Notes under the pieces: generated by a model | What the model was told of the DNA's origin: nothing | Database searches by the model: none | The model's input: only the letters and a program-made list of their open reading frames with translations | Shown here: piece after piece, positions 50,003 to 59,065 of the stretch | Layout: each line of letters begins with the position of its first letter | Position numbering within the stretch: the stretch's first letter is position 1 | Source of the DNA: Lacticaseibacillus sharpeae JCM 1186 = DSM 20505 | Lineage (GTDB): Bacteria; Bacillota; Bacilli; Lactobacillales; Lactobacillaceae | DNA: 64,000 nucleotides | NCBI RefSeq assembly: GCF_001436225.1 | Contig: NZ_AYYO01000003.1 | Span: 1 to 64,000 of the forward strand | Reading direction: 5' to 3' | Position numbers and translations under genes: made by a program

Positions 50003-51229
50003 ATGACAAAGAAGATTGTTCTGGCATATTCAGGCGGTTTGGACACATCCGTTGCGATTCCGTGGCTCATGGATCGCGGCTATGAAGTCATTGCCGTGAA
50101 CCTGAATGTCGGCGAAATGGACAAGGACGTCGACTTCATTAAGGAAAAGGCCATCAGCATTGGCGCCATTGCCAGCTACGCCATTAACGCCGAAGAAGAA
50201 TTCGCCGCTAATTACGTGGCCCCAGTAATTAAGGCCAACGCGCTTTACGAAGGTGAATACCCACTGGTGTCCGCACTGTCCCGCCCACTCATCATTAAGA
50301 AGCTGGTGGACATCGCCCACGAAAACGGGGCGGTCGCCATCGCCCATGGTTCAACGGGGAAGGGGAACGACCAGGTCCGGTTCGAAGCCGCCATCCACGC
50401 GCTGGATCCCGACATGGCCATTGAAGCGCCAATCCGTGAATTCCACTGGAGCCGTGAAGAAGAAATCGACTACGCCAAGGAACACAACGTACCGGTGCCA
50501 ATCGGCAAGAAGTCCCCATACTCCATTGACCAGAACCTCTGGGGTCGGGCCAACGAATGTGGGATTTTGGAAAACCCATGGAACCAGGCACCAGAAGATG
50601 CGTACGCTTTGACCGTACCCGTTGAGGAAGCGCCTGACACACCAGAATTCATCGATTTGACCTTTAAGGCAGGCTTGCCCGTTGCCATTGACGGTGAAGA
50701 ACTGCCACTGTACAAGCTGATTCTTAAGCTGAACAAGATGGCCGGCGCCCAAGGGATTGGCCGGATTGACCACATCGAAAACCGGCTCGTGGGGATTAAG
50801 TCCCGTGAAATCTATGAAGCACCCGGTGCTGCAGTCATCATGACCGCGCACAAGGACCTGGAAGACCTGACCTTCGAACGCGACGTGGCGCACTTCAAGC
50901 CCCTCATTGAACAGCAGATTACCAACACCATTTACAACGGCCTCTGGTACTCACCGCTGATGGATTCCCTGCAGGCATTCGTTGACGACACGCAGAAGGT
51001 GGTCAACGGGGTGGTGAAGATGAAGTTGTTCAAGGGGACGGCCACCGCCGTTGCGCGGAAGTCCGACACGAACTCCCTGTACGACGAGAACCTGGCGACC
51101 TACACGTCTGCCGATTCCTTCGACCAGCAGGCAGCGGTCGGCTTCATCAAGCTGTGGAGCCTGCCAAGCACGGTTTACTCACAGGTTAACGGCAAGACGG
51201 CGAAGAAGCCCGAACTGTCTGAAAACTAA
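50003..51229 (+). CDS. argG: Argininosuccinate synthase
   Basis: 408 residues behind GTGGAGGA. ATP-binding PP-loop [15 protein letters not shown] at the N-terminus, [14 protein letters not shown] and the citrulline/aspartate region [11 protein letters not shown] are intact. Condenses citrulline and aspartate. Paired with argH after a 153-bp gap that contains a strong hairpin. Confidence 0.96.
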   Translation: MTKKIVLAYSGGLDTSVAIPWLMDRGYEVIAVNLNVGEMDKDVDFIKEKAISIGAIASYAINAEEEFAANYVAPVIKANALYEGEYPLVSALSRPLIIKKLVDIAHENGAVAIAHGSTGKGNDQVRFEAAIHALDPDMAIEAPIREFHWSREEEIDYAKEHNVPVPIGKKSPYSIDQNLWGRANECGILENPWNQAPEDAYALTVPVEEAPDTPEFIDLTFKAGLPVAIDGEELPLYKLILKLNKMAGAQGIGRIDHIENRLVGIKSREIYEAPGAAVIMTAHKDLEDLTFERDVAHFKPLIEQQITNTIYNGLWYSPLMDSLQAFVDDTQKVVNGVVKMKLFKGTATAVARKSDTNSLYDENLATYTSADSFDQQAAVGFIKLWSLPSTVYSQVNGKTAKKPELSEN

Positions 51230-51307
51230 CGGACGCATTTTGCCGGCAACCACTGACATATCCGTTGCACCGGTCAACGGAACTTTCCATTAAACACTTA
51301 GCTTAAG

Positions 51308-51348
51308 GAAAAAAGATGGGTCATTCGCCCGGCGCGAATGACCCATCT
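51308..51348 (-). terminator. Minus-oriented terminator hairpin between argG and argH
   Basis: A perfect 15-bp stem (51314-51328 with 51334-51348). On minus it is followed by a T-run of seven; on plus no T-run follows. Yet both neighbours are transcribed on plus, so it would stop antisense RNA or act as a processing/attenuation hairpin. Confidence 0.7.
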
Positions 51349-51382
51349 ACATAATGACAACAATTCTGAGGAGGACATGATT

Positions 51383-52768
51383 ATGGCTGTGAAAAAAATG
51401 TGGGGTGGGCGCTTTACCGCCGTTAGTCCCGAATTTGCGCAAGAGTTTGGTGCCTCCATTAGCTTTGATCAGGTGATGGCCGCCGAAGATATCGAAGGTT
51501 CCATCGCCCACGTCACCATGCTGGGGACCACGGGGATTTTGCCCCAGGCCGATGCGGACAAAATTAAGGCCGGGCTGCTTGAAATTCAAAGTGAGTTGGC
51601 CGCGGGCAAACTGGAATTTGATGTGGCCAATGAAGACATCCACATGAACATTGAGGCCATCCTCACGGCCAAAATTGGGCCGGTGGCGGGCAAACTGCAC
51701 ACCGCCCGCTCGCGTAATGATCAGGTGGCCACTGACTTCCACCTGTGGGTAACCCACCGCCTGCCCGAAGTGACTGCGGCCATCAGCAAGTTGCAGGCAG
51801 TGCTCGTGCAGCTGGCAGAGGCTAACGTAGAGACCATTTTGCCGGGCACGACCCACTTGCAGCACGCCCAGCCGATTTCACTGGGGCATTACTTCATGTC
51901 CTATTACTCAATGTTGCAGCGGGACAAGGAACGCTTCCAGTTCAACCAGCAACACGCAAGCATCTCACCGCTGGGAGCTGCCGCGTTGGCCGGGACAACC
52001 TTCCCGATTGACCGGCAACAAACCGCGGATCTGCTGCATTTCAACAGTGTCTACACCAACTCGCTGGATGCAGTGTCCGACCGTGACTTCGCAGTCGAGT
52101 ACCTGAGCAACGCGGCGCTGCTAATGATGCACCTGTCCCGGCTGTCTGAGGAACTAATCATCTGGGCCAGCTTCGAGTACCAGTACGTGGAGTTGGATGA
52201 CGCATATTCGACCGGCTCATCCATCATGCCGCAGAAGAAGAACGCTGATTATGCCGAACTGATTCGCGGCAAGGTTGGGCGAGTCTATGGTGATTTGACC
52301 AGCTTGCTCACGGTGATGAAGGGCTTGCCCCTGGCATACAACAAGGACATGCAGGAAGACAAAGAGGGCGTGTTCGACGCGACGACCACCATCATGGGCA
52401 GCTTGCACGTGATGACGGGGATGATGTCCACGCTACACATCAAGCAGGACAACATGGCGGCGGCCGTGCAGAACGACTTCAGTAACGCCACCGAATTGGC
52501 CGACTACCTGGCGACCAAGGGGCTGCCGTTCCGCCAGGCCCACGCCGTTGTGGGTCAACTGGTCTTGACCGGGATTAAGACGCACACGCCGCTACAGGAC
52601 ATGCCGCTAACCCAGTTGCAGGCGGCCAGTGACCTGATTGAAGCGGATGTCTACAAGGACCTGGATCCGGTCGTTGCCGTTGCCCGACGCACCAGTTTTG
52701 GTGGTACTGGCTTTGATTCAGTTCGCGCCCAGATTGCGCTGGCGCAGAAGCAGCTTGAGGAAGACTAA
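51383..52768 (+). CDS. argH: Argininosuccinate lyase
   Basis: 461 residues from the ATG at 51383, which is 7 nt after GAGGAGGA; the ATG at 51377 is too close. Fumarase/aspartase superfamily: N-terminal [34 protein letters not shown] and the signature [10 protein letters not shown]. Releases arginine and fumarate. The next gene begins immediately after its stop. Confidence 0.96.
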   Translation: MAVKKMWGGRFTAVSPEFAQEFGASISFDQVMAAEDIEGSIAHVTMLGTTGILPQADADKIKAGLLEIQSELAAGKLEFDVANEDIHMNIEAILTAKIGPVAGKLHTARSRNDQVATDFHLWVTHRLPEVTAAISKLQAVLVQLAEANVETILPGTTHLQHAQPISLGHYFMSYYSMLQRDKERFQFNQQHASISPLGAAALAGTTFPIDRQQTADLLHFNSVYTNSLDAVSDRDFAVEYLSNAALLMMHLSRLSEELIIWASFEYQYVELDDAYSTGSSIMPQKKNADYAELIRGKVGRVYGDLTSLLTVMKGLPLAYNKDMQEDKEGVFDATTTIMGSLHVMTGMMSTLHIKQDNMAAAVQNDFSNATELADYLATKGLPFRQAHAVVGQLVLTGIKTHTPLQDMPLTQLQAASDLIEADVYKDLDPVVAVARRTSFGGTGFDSVRAQIALAQKQLEED

Positions 52769-54232
52769 ATGAAATTATGGCAGAAAATTGGCTTTGCCTT
52801 ACTGACTAGCGTGACGCTGGCGGCGGGGCTAAACGCAAAGCAGGTAACGGCCGCAACCAAGACCGACCCGACACTCACGAAAATCGAAAAGGCCGGCGTG
52901 GTTCGCGTCGGCGTGTCGCCCGATTACGCACCGTACGAATTTCACAGCACGGCCAGCGGGAAGGACAAAATCGTGGGGTTTGACATCACGATGGACAAAC
53001 TGCTAGCTAAGCGGCTCGGAGTGAAGCTGAAGCTCGTGCAGATGGACAACGATGCGCTGCTCGCGGCGTTGGAATCTGGCAAGGTGGATCTGGTTGTTTC
53101 CGGGATTACGCCCACGCCCGAACGGGACAAGATGGTTGATTTCACCATTCCGTACTTCAACGACCCGAACGTGGTGCTCGTGAAGAAGGCCGACAAGAAC
53201 AAGTTCAAGTCGCTGAGCAGCTTCAAGAACGCTAAAATCGGTGCGCAAATTACCACCATTCAGGAAGATCAGGCCAAGAAGTACCTGAAGGGCGCGACGG
53301 TCACCTCCCTGAAGAAGGTCACGGATGAGGCCGCACAGCTCAGTCAGGGCAAACTGGACGGGATTGTGGTGCCAACGACCACGGCGAAGTCCTACATCAT
53401 GCAGGATGGTAGCTTCGCCATCGCGCCCGTGAAGATTCCTGGTGGGGGCGGCGAATCCGCCGTCGTGCTGCCAGAAGGGTCCACGGCGCTGCAGGCGAAA
53501 CTGAACCACATCCTGAAGACTGAGGTGATTGGCAAGCCCATCCGCACGTGGCGGGATGCAGCCATCAAACAGATGACGGTTAAGAAGTCGTTCTTGAGCA
53601 AATACGGCCCGTACTTCCTGAAGGGGACTGAGTACACGCTTGGATTAGCCGTTATCGGGGTGGCGCTTGGCTTCGTGCTCGGCACCGTGCTCGCAATGAT
53701 GAAGCGGTCCAAGCTCTGGATTCTGAAGGCACTCGCGAACATCTATATTGAGTTCGTTCGGGGCACGCCGCTACTCATTCAGGTCTTCATCGTGTTCTTC
53801 GGGACGCAAATCATCGGCCTGTCCGTCTCCGGGTTCGTTTCCGGGGCCATCGCCATGTTCCTGAACTCGGGGGCGTACGTGGCCGAAATCATTCGGTCCG
53901 GGCTGAACTCCGTGCCGAAGGGTCAAGAAGAAGCCGCGCGGTCGCTTGGGTTAAGCGGTAGTCAGACCATGCAGCTGGTGGTGTTGCCGCAAGCATTGCG
54001 GACGATTCTGCCGGCGCTGGGGAATGAATTCGTGTCGGTCATCAAGGAAGGCTCCGTCATCTCGGTTATCGGGGTCGGCGAATTAACGTTCCAGACCTCC
54101 GTGGTGCAGGGGGCGTCGTTCCGGGCGTTCCTGCCACTCATGATTACTGCTGGGATATACTTTGTCCTCACGTTCGGGCTGACCCGGCTGCTCAGGTTGA
54201 TGGAAAAGCAATTCAGTAAGGCAAATGCATAA
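52769..54232 (+). CDS. Polar amino acid ABC transporter, binding protein fused to permease
   Basis: 487 residues; the ATG directly abuts the argH TAA, with GAGGAAG inside argH. Signal peptide about 1-28, a type 3 extracellular solute-binding domain about 38-265 (VVRVGVSPDYAPYEF, VSGITPTPERDKMVDFT), then a three- to five-helix permease domain about 290-480 with the EAA loop GLSGSQTMQLVVLPQAL. The architecture is that of GlnP-type glutamine/asparagine importers. No ATPase (glnQ) lies next to it. Location in the argGH unit hints at arginine, aspartate or glutamine as substrate; that is inference. Confidence 0.85.
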   Translation: MKLWQKIGFALLTSVTLAAGLNAKQVTAATKTDPTLTKIEKAGVVRVGVSPDYAPYEFHSTASGKDKIVGFDITMDKLLAKRLGVKLKLVQMDNDALLAALESGKVDLVVSGITPTPERDKMVDFTIPYFNDPNVVLVKKADKNKFKSLSSFKNAKIGAQITTIQEDQAKKYLKGATVTSLKKVTDEAAQLSQGKLDGIVVPTTTAKSYIMQDGSFAIAPVKIPGGGGESAVVLPEGSTALQAKLNHILKTEVIGKPIRTWRDAAIKQMTVKKSFLSKYGPYFLKGTEYTLGLAVIGVALGFVLGTVLAMMKRSKLWILKALANIYIEFVRGTPLLIQVFIVFFGTQIIGLSVSGFVSGAIAMFLNSGAYVAEIIRSGLNSVPKGQEEAARSLGLSGSQTMQLVVLPQALRTILPALGNEFVSVIKEGSVISVIGVGELTFQTSVVQGASFRAFLPLMITAGIYFVLTFGLTRLLRLMEKQFSKANA

Positions 54233-54237
54233 TTACG

Positions 54238-54266
54238 AATCAGGGCGGATTTCGCCCTGATTTTTT
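54238..54266 (+). terminator. Terminator after the argGH-transporter unit
   Basis: AATCAGGGCG (54238-54247) pairs with CGCCCTGATT (54253-54262), followed by six T. Confidence 0.92.
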
Positions 54267-54390
54267 GCATTCTGGCGGTGAAATTTAGGCGATAATTAAC
54301 CCGATATTGCTCATCTGCACCTAGCATTGTTTCTGCGATTACGGTACAGTTTGCGTAATCAAACTTTTGCGTGTATTGGGGGCAGAATTC

Positions 54391-55653
54391 GTGCAGACAT
54401 TTTTCATCATCATGGCCGTGGCCATCATGTTGGCGTTTGTTGCTAGCATCTTGGTTGTGCGGCGTCTGGACCAGCAAGTGGAACAGATTCAACTTGAGGC
54501 GCACAAGGAGCTGTTCCCCCAGCAAATCTGGGGTGCCCGGCGCGCTTTTCGGCGGAATTTGCGGCGAACGCATAAGCAAGTGCAAATGTGGCGGATTCTC
54601 GGCGTTACTTTCGGCGTCATCACGGCGCTCCTGCTGCTGTTCGTCTTGTTTCTGCAATTTGTGTCCGCTCCGGTTGGACTAGACGGGTCCGCGCTGCTCG
54701 TGTGGTTTTTCAGCGGTTCGAATTTGTTGCGGACCAACCTTTTGTGGGTCGCTGCTGGAACCGGAATTCTGGCTGGTATTTTTGCCGGCGTTGGCGAATG
54801 GCAAATCGTACAGCTGGAGATTGCGGGCAATGGCGACAATGCCCGCGTTGTCTTCTGGGAACCGGAAGCAGTGTCCAGCAAGCGCCTGAAGGTACGGTTA
54901 GCGGATGCGGCATTGCTCGGCGTCACGCTATTTGGTCTAGCCATGGCGGGCCAGTTGGGGGTGCTGCCGGACACACCGTCTGGGCTTTCTGCGCTTGCAG
55001 GAGCCATGAATACTGATGCTAGCGAATCCACTAGTGCTACTAGCACTGCCGCTACAACCAGTAGTACGGATTCTAGCGCTGCTGGTTCCAGTTCTGCGGC
55101 TACTTCACGTTCTGGTAGTGCTAGCGACGATAACCAAGTGCCCAGCAACAAGGAAGCCAGCACGACTGACGTCTTCGCCGCCACGCCAGCTTCTGCTAGT
55201 GTACTGGCCAAGGTTACAGACGCGGACAAAGCCGTGATGTACTACATGACCTATTATTCCTTCCTCGGCAAGGACGCGTATTCCCAGTTTACGGGTAATT
55301 CTGGTGGTGGCAGCTACTATTACCAGATTGTGCATAACGGCGGGCAATTGTTCATTGCCTACTACTACACTCTGGCTGGCACCACTTATTACACTAATTA
55401 TGCTTATGAAGTTAATGGAACGATGACGTTATACGCGCTGAACGGGGTACAGGGTAAGAAAACCAAGCTGACCGACATGACCAGCATGAGTATCAATCAG
55501 GGCACGGTGACCCCGACCGCCGAACCGCAGTCGGATCCGGTCAGTGTCGCGAAGGTTGTGGGCAATTATTTCCAGCAGACAGGCTACAAACAGGATGGTT
55601 ACAAGCGGGTCCAGAATAACCTTAAACCGGGCGTGCAGATGACCGCATATTAA
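54391..55653 (+). CDS. Unrecognised membrane protein with Ser/Thr-rich stalk
   Basis: 420 residues if started at the GTG at 54391 behind GGGGG (an upstream TTG at 54367 is in frame but has no site). Hydrophobic helices at about 1-23, 70-92, 118-138 and 172-192. Between the first two is a charged Arg/Gln-rich cytoplasmic-type segment. Residues about 205-255 are almost wholly Ser, Thr, Ala and Asp, a stalk-like linker. The C-terminal 165 residues are Tyr-rich and presumably extracellular. I do not recognise the family. It is monocistronic as far as can be seen. Confidence 0.7.
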   Translation: MQTFFIIMAVAIMLAFVASILVVRRLDQQVEQIQLEAHKELFPQQIWGARRAFRRNLRRTHKQVQMWRILGVTFGVITALLLLFVLFLQFVSAPVGLDGSALLVWFFSGSNLLRTNLLWVAAGTGILAGIFAGVGEWQIVQLEIAGNGDNARVVFWEPEAVSSKRLKVRLADAALLGVTLFGLAMAGQLGVLPDTPSGLSALAGAMNTDASESTSATSTAATTSSTDSSAAGSSSAATSRSGSASDDNQVPSNKEASTTDVFAATPASASVLAKVTDADKAVMYYMTYYSFLGKDAYSQFTGNSGGGSYYYQIVHNGGQLFIAYYYTLAGTTYYTNYAYEVNGTMTLYALNGVQGKKTKLTDMTSMSINQGTVTPTAEPQSDPVSVAKVVGNYFQQTGYKQDGYKRVQNNLKPGVQMTAY

Positions 55654-55658
55654 GCAGT

Positions 55659-55708
55659 GAAAATTCAGTGGTGGACGTTACTTTTAGTGCGTACGCCATT
55701 GAATTTTC
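55659..55708. repeat. Inverted repeat after the Ser-rich gene
   Basis: A 13-bp stem with one G-T pair (55659-55671 with 55696-55708) and a 24-nt loop; only four T in the right arm, so termination is uncertain. Confidence 0.5.
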
Positions 55709-55723
55709 CCGTTTAAAGGCAAA

Positions 55724-55757
55724 TTTGCACGCATTCTGTTCACATTTTGCACGAATT
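55724..55757 (+). promoter_or_regulatory. 22-bp-spaced direct repeat before the MacB-like permease
   Basis: TTTGCACGCATT at 55724 and TTTGCACGAATT at 55746 match in 11 of 12 bases with a 22-bp period, two helical turns, about 80 bp before the gene. This is the geometry of a dimeric response-regulator site; the regulator is unknown. Confidence 0.5.
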
Positions 55758-55834
55758 TGGCCAGTAAATTGGGTACCAGAGATAAGGGCGTTGCCACGGC
55801 GGCGCTCAATATATTATTGATGGGAGCAATTTTT

Positions 55835-57283
55835 ATGAATTTTGCCAAACGTGCATGGCTGAACCTGATTGCCAAAAAGGGGCGGACGGCACTACTGATT
55901 CTGGTTACGTCCGCGATTATGCTGTTCGTGCTGGCCGGAATCCTGATTCGCGGGGCGGCAACCACCGCCACCGAGAACGCGAAGGATTCGGTCGGCGCCA
56001 CCTTGACGCTGAGTGCCAACCGGCAAGCGGCGTTCAAGAAGATGCGGTCGAGCTCGACTTCGGGCAGCAAGCCTAGTCTGTCGATGTCGCCGGTCAAGCT
56101 CAGCACCGCCAAGAAGATTGCCAAGCTGAATAACGTTGAGAGTTACTCGGCGACCGTGTCCACCTCGGCCAACGCTAAGGGCTTCGACGCCATCGAAACC
56201 AGCAGCGATTCGAGCGGGTTCGGCGGCAAAATGCCTGGGGCCACCAGCAGTGGGGACATCACGGTTAGTGGGGTGACCAGCACCGCCAGCAGCACCAACT
56301 TCAGTAATGGGACCTATTCCATTAAGTCTGGCCGCGGTCTGACCAGCAAGGATGTCGGCACGAATAACATCGTGATTGAGTCGGAACTGGCCACTCAGAA
56401 CTCCATTAAGGTCGGCGACACCATTAAGCTGAAGTCAACCACCGGCACCAAGAAGACGTACTCGCTCAAGGTTGTCGGGATTTACAAGGCGAAGAGTAGC
56501 AGTTCCACGCAGATGGGGCCTGGTCAGTCTGATCCAAGTAACACCGTGTTCACTTCATACACCTTCGCTAACACGCTGAAGGGCAGCAAGTACAAGAACA
56601 CTGCTGATTCCGTTGTCTTCACCGTTTCCAAGCCCGCCAAGGTGGCGAGCGTGAAGAAGGCGGCCAAGCAGTTAATCACCAGTAAGTTCAGTTTGACGGC
56701 GGACGACGCAACGTACCAGACCGTGAAGGCATCCATGTCGACCGTGACGAGTTTTGCCAACAAGATTGTCTGGCTTGTCGCGATTGCTGGGACGATTATC
56801 CTCGCGCTGATTGTCATCCTGATGATTCGCGAGCGCCGGTTTGAAATCGGGGTTCTGCTGTCACTGGGTGAAAAACGCGGCAAGATTATCGCCCAGTTCT
56901 TCACCGAATTATTGGTCATTCTCCTGATTGGGGTGGGCGTGGCCGGCATCGGCGGCAAGTTCGTCGGCGATAAACTCGGGCAGCAGCTCATTACCTCCAC
57001 GCAGACGACCACAACCAGCTCGAGCTCCATGGGCGGCAACATGCCTGGTGGTCAGGGTGGCCCTGGTGCCAGCAAGAGTGGTTCCGCGCCAAGTGGCCAG
57101 ATGGGCGGTCGTGCCAGTCAGTTTGCGGCCCAGCAGCAGAAGCAGGCGAAGCTGACGACGAAGGTGACTGCCGCGGATATGGGGATTCTCTTCGCTCTGG
57201 GATTAGTAATCATTTTGATTGCCATCCTGGCCGGGGCGGGTGGTATCCTGCGACTCCAGCCGAAGAAAGTCCTGATTGGTTAA
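55835..57283 (+). CDS. ABC transporter permease, MacB/FtsX type
   Basis: 482 residues from the ATG at 55835 with GGGAG upstream. First helix about 22-45, a large extracytoplasmic MacB_PCD-type domain about 50-305 rich in Ser, Lys and Thr, then FtsX-type helices about 310-330, 355-378 and 449-472. The loop between the last two (about 390-440) is unusual: rich in Gly, Ser, Met and Gln (for example MGGNMPGGQGGPG). Likely exports or extracts a membrane-associated substrate, or transduces a signal; substrate unknown. Its ATPase follows after 18 bp. Confidence 0.8.
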   Translation: MNFAKRAWLNLIAKKGRTALLILVTSAIMLFVLAGILIRGAATTATENAKDSVGATLTLSANRQAAFKKMRSSSTSGSKPSLSMSPVKLSTAKKIAKLNNVESYSATVSTSANAKGFDAIETSSDSSGFGGKMPGATSSGDITVSGVTSTASSTNFSNGTYSIKSGRGLTSKDVGTNNIVIESELATQNSIKVGDTIKLKSTTGTKKTYSLKVVGIYKAKSSSSTQMGPGQSDPSNTVFTSYTFANTLKGSKYKNTADSVVFTVSKPAKVASVKKAAKQLITSKFSLTADDATYQTVKASMSTVTSFANKIVWLVAIAGTIILALIVILMIRERRFEIGVLLSLGEKRGKIIAQFFTELLVILLIGVGVAGIGGKFVGDKLGQQLITSTQTTTTSSSSMGGNMPGGQGGPGASKSGSAPSGQMGGRASQFAAQQQKQAKLTTKVTAADMGILFALGLVIILIAILAGAGGILRLQPKKVLIG

Positions 57284-57301
57284 AGAAAGGAGCGGCAAGC
57301 A

Positions 57302-57970
57302 ATGCTAAATACCAATAAATTAGGTTACTGGTACACCCACGAGGAGGATTACCTCTTCAAGGATGTTGACCTCACTTTTAACGCCGGCCACTCGTATGCC
57401 ATCGTAGGCCAGTCGGGTTCCGGGAAAACGACCCTGGTCTCGCTCCTGGCCGGGCTGGATAAACCCAAGTCCGGATCAATCGAGCTGAAGGGCAAGGACT
57501 TGAACAAGATTGGCCTCACGACGTATCGTCGGCATGACGTGGCGATTGTCTTCCAGGCGTACAACCTGTTCACCTACATGTCCGCAACGGAGAACTTGAT
57601 GACGGCTATGGCCATCACGGAGTCGAAGCACAAGGGCGACAAGACCTACGCCCAGGATATGTTGCGCAAGCTCGGGTTGACCGATGACCAGATGAAAAAG
57701 AACGTCCAGAAGCTCTCCGGGGGCCAGCAGCAACGTGTGGCCATCGCCCGCACCATGGTTTGTGACGCGCCACTGGTAGTCGCCGACGAACCAACCGGGA
57801 ACCTGGATGAGACGAATACCAATGAAGTCATCGCCTTATTCCAGAAGATTGCCCACGAGCAGGGCAAGTGCGTGATTATTGTCACCCACGAACCCGATGT
57901 GGCCAAGCAGTGCGACGGTGTGATTCGCCTCGCTAAGCGTGAATTCACGTGGGAAAAACAGCCCGCATAA
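57302..57970 (+). CDS. ABC transporter ATPase, MacB/LolD type
   Basis: 222 residues. Walker A GQSGSGKTT at 36-44, Q-loop IVFQAYNLF, signature [14 protein letters not shown], Walker B LVVADEPTGNLDE and switch His IVTHEPD. DEPTGNLD is typical of the MacB/LolD class, matching the adjacent FtsX-type permease. Ends just before a strong terminator. Confidence 0.9.
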   Translation: MLNTNKLGYWYTHEEDYLFKDVDLTFNAGHSYAIVGQSGSGKTTLVSLLAGLDKPKSGSIELKGKDLNKIGLTTYRRHDVAIVFQAYNLFTYMSATENLMTAMAITESKHKGDKTYAQDMLRKLGLTDDQMKKNVQKLSGGQQQRVAIARTMVCDAPLVVADEPTGNLDETNTNEVIALFQKIAHEQGKCVIIVTHEPDVAKQCDGVIRLAKREFTWEKQPA

Positions 57971-57981
57971 CTGATACAGAC

Positions 57982-58027
57982 AAAGAAACAGCGCCGGCCC
58001 AGAATGTTGGGCCGGCGCTGTTTCTTT
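57982..58027. terminator. Bidirectional terminator between the ABC pair and mleR
   Basis: A perfect 20-bp stem (57982-58001 with 58008-58027) with a 6-nt loop and A/T-rich ends, between convergent genes. Confidence 0.92.
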
Positions 58028-58030
58028 ACG

Positions 58031-58912
58031 TTAGGTGGGGTTGTAAGCCAGCAGTTTTTTCAAGTTCCGCTGCATCGGCGAGAGCACCTGGTGTTTGCGG
58101 TGGACGATGGAGATGCAAAATTGCGGCTGGTCGGGATCACTGAGGTGCAAGGTTTGCAAGTCATCGTCCGGGGTGACGGCCAGGTCGACTAATAGCGCAA
58201 TGCCGACGTTCTGGTGCACCATCTTCTTGATTAGGCCGACGTCGCTGGTGCGGAACACAATCCGGGGATGCACGTGGTTCGCCGCAGTCAGGCGCCGAAA
58301 TGCCTCGGAGTGCATGAAGCCGACGGTCAGGGAGACGAATGACTCGTGGGCCAGTTCGCTAAAGGCAACTTGGCCCCCGTGCCCCAATTCCCGCTGCTTG
58401 CTGGCGATGATGGTGAATTCCGGCTGGGCCAGCTGGGTGACGTCTAGGTCGGGTTCGTCCAGCGGGCCCACGCTGCCAAGCAGGGCCATTTCGAGTTCGC
58501 CGTTGCGCAATTGGGCGAGCAGTTCCCCAGATCCCGCCTCCACGGTGCGCAGGTGCTGGACGAGGCCGTGCTCCAGCAGCCGGTCAACGGTGGAGGGGAA
58601 GAAGTAGTTGCCGATAATTGGCGGCAGGCCCAGGGTGATAATTTCTTGCTGCAGGGCGGTGATTTCGCTTTGTGTCTGGTCGAGTTCACGCAGGATGTTC
58701 TGCGCGTGGGCTTCCAGCTGCCGCCCGGCGTCGGTCACGGTGATGGTGTTATGGCTCTTGTCGCGGTGAATCAGTTCAATGCCGTACATTGTTTCGAGCC
58801 GCTTTAACGCGAGCGACACTGTTGGCTGACTCACCTGAAAATAATTGGCGACGAGCGAAAAATTTTTTAATTTACATAATTGGGTGAAATATTCTAAATC
58901 GCGGGTGTTCAT
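58031..58912 (-). CDS. mleR: LysR-type malolactic regulator MleR
   Basis: 293 residues. N-terminal winged HTH (LEYFTQLCKLKNFSLVANYF, VSQPTVSLALKRLE) and a C-terminal periplasmic-binding-like effector domain. Divergent from mleS with a 153-bp shared control region, the classical arrangement for an activator of malolactic fermentation. The effector is presumably L-malate. Confidence 0.88.
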   Translation of the reverse strand: MNTRDLEYFTQLCKLKNFSLVANYFQVSQPTVSLALKRLETMYGIELIHRDKSHNTITVTDAGRQLEAHAQNILRELDQTQSEITALQQEIITLGLPPIIGNYFFPSTVDRLLEHGLVQHLRTVEAGSGELLAQLRNGELEMALLGSVGPLDEPDLDVTQLAQPEFTIIASKQRELGHGGQVAFSELAHESFVSLTVGFMHSEAFRRLTAANHVHPRIVFRTSDVGLIKKMVHQNVGIALLVDLAVTPDDDLQTLHLSDPDQPQFCISIVHRKHQVLSPMQRNLKKLLAYNPT

Positions 58913-58976
58913 CTAAACGCCGTCCTTCCGCCGTTTCCAGCTTGCTTATAAATATATTTTATCACAGCTGCCGTGT

Positions 58977-59006
58977 TTGACTATATTTTTTTGCCCCGTG
59001 TATTGT
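58977..59006 (+). promoter_or_regulatory. mleS promoter
   Basis: TTGACT at 58977, 18-bp spacer, TATTGT at 59001. A small hairpin GCGGT-GATT-ACCGC follows in the leader (59023-59036). Confidence 0.65.
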
Positions 59007-59065
59007 AGATATCGTAAGCAACGCGGTGATTACCGCAACGATTCACGAATACGGAGGATATAAAT

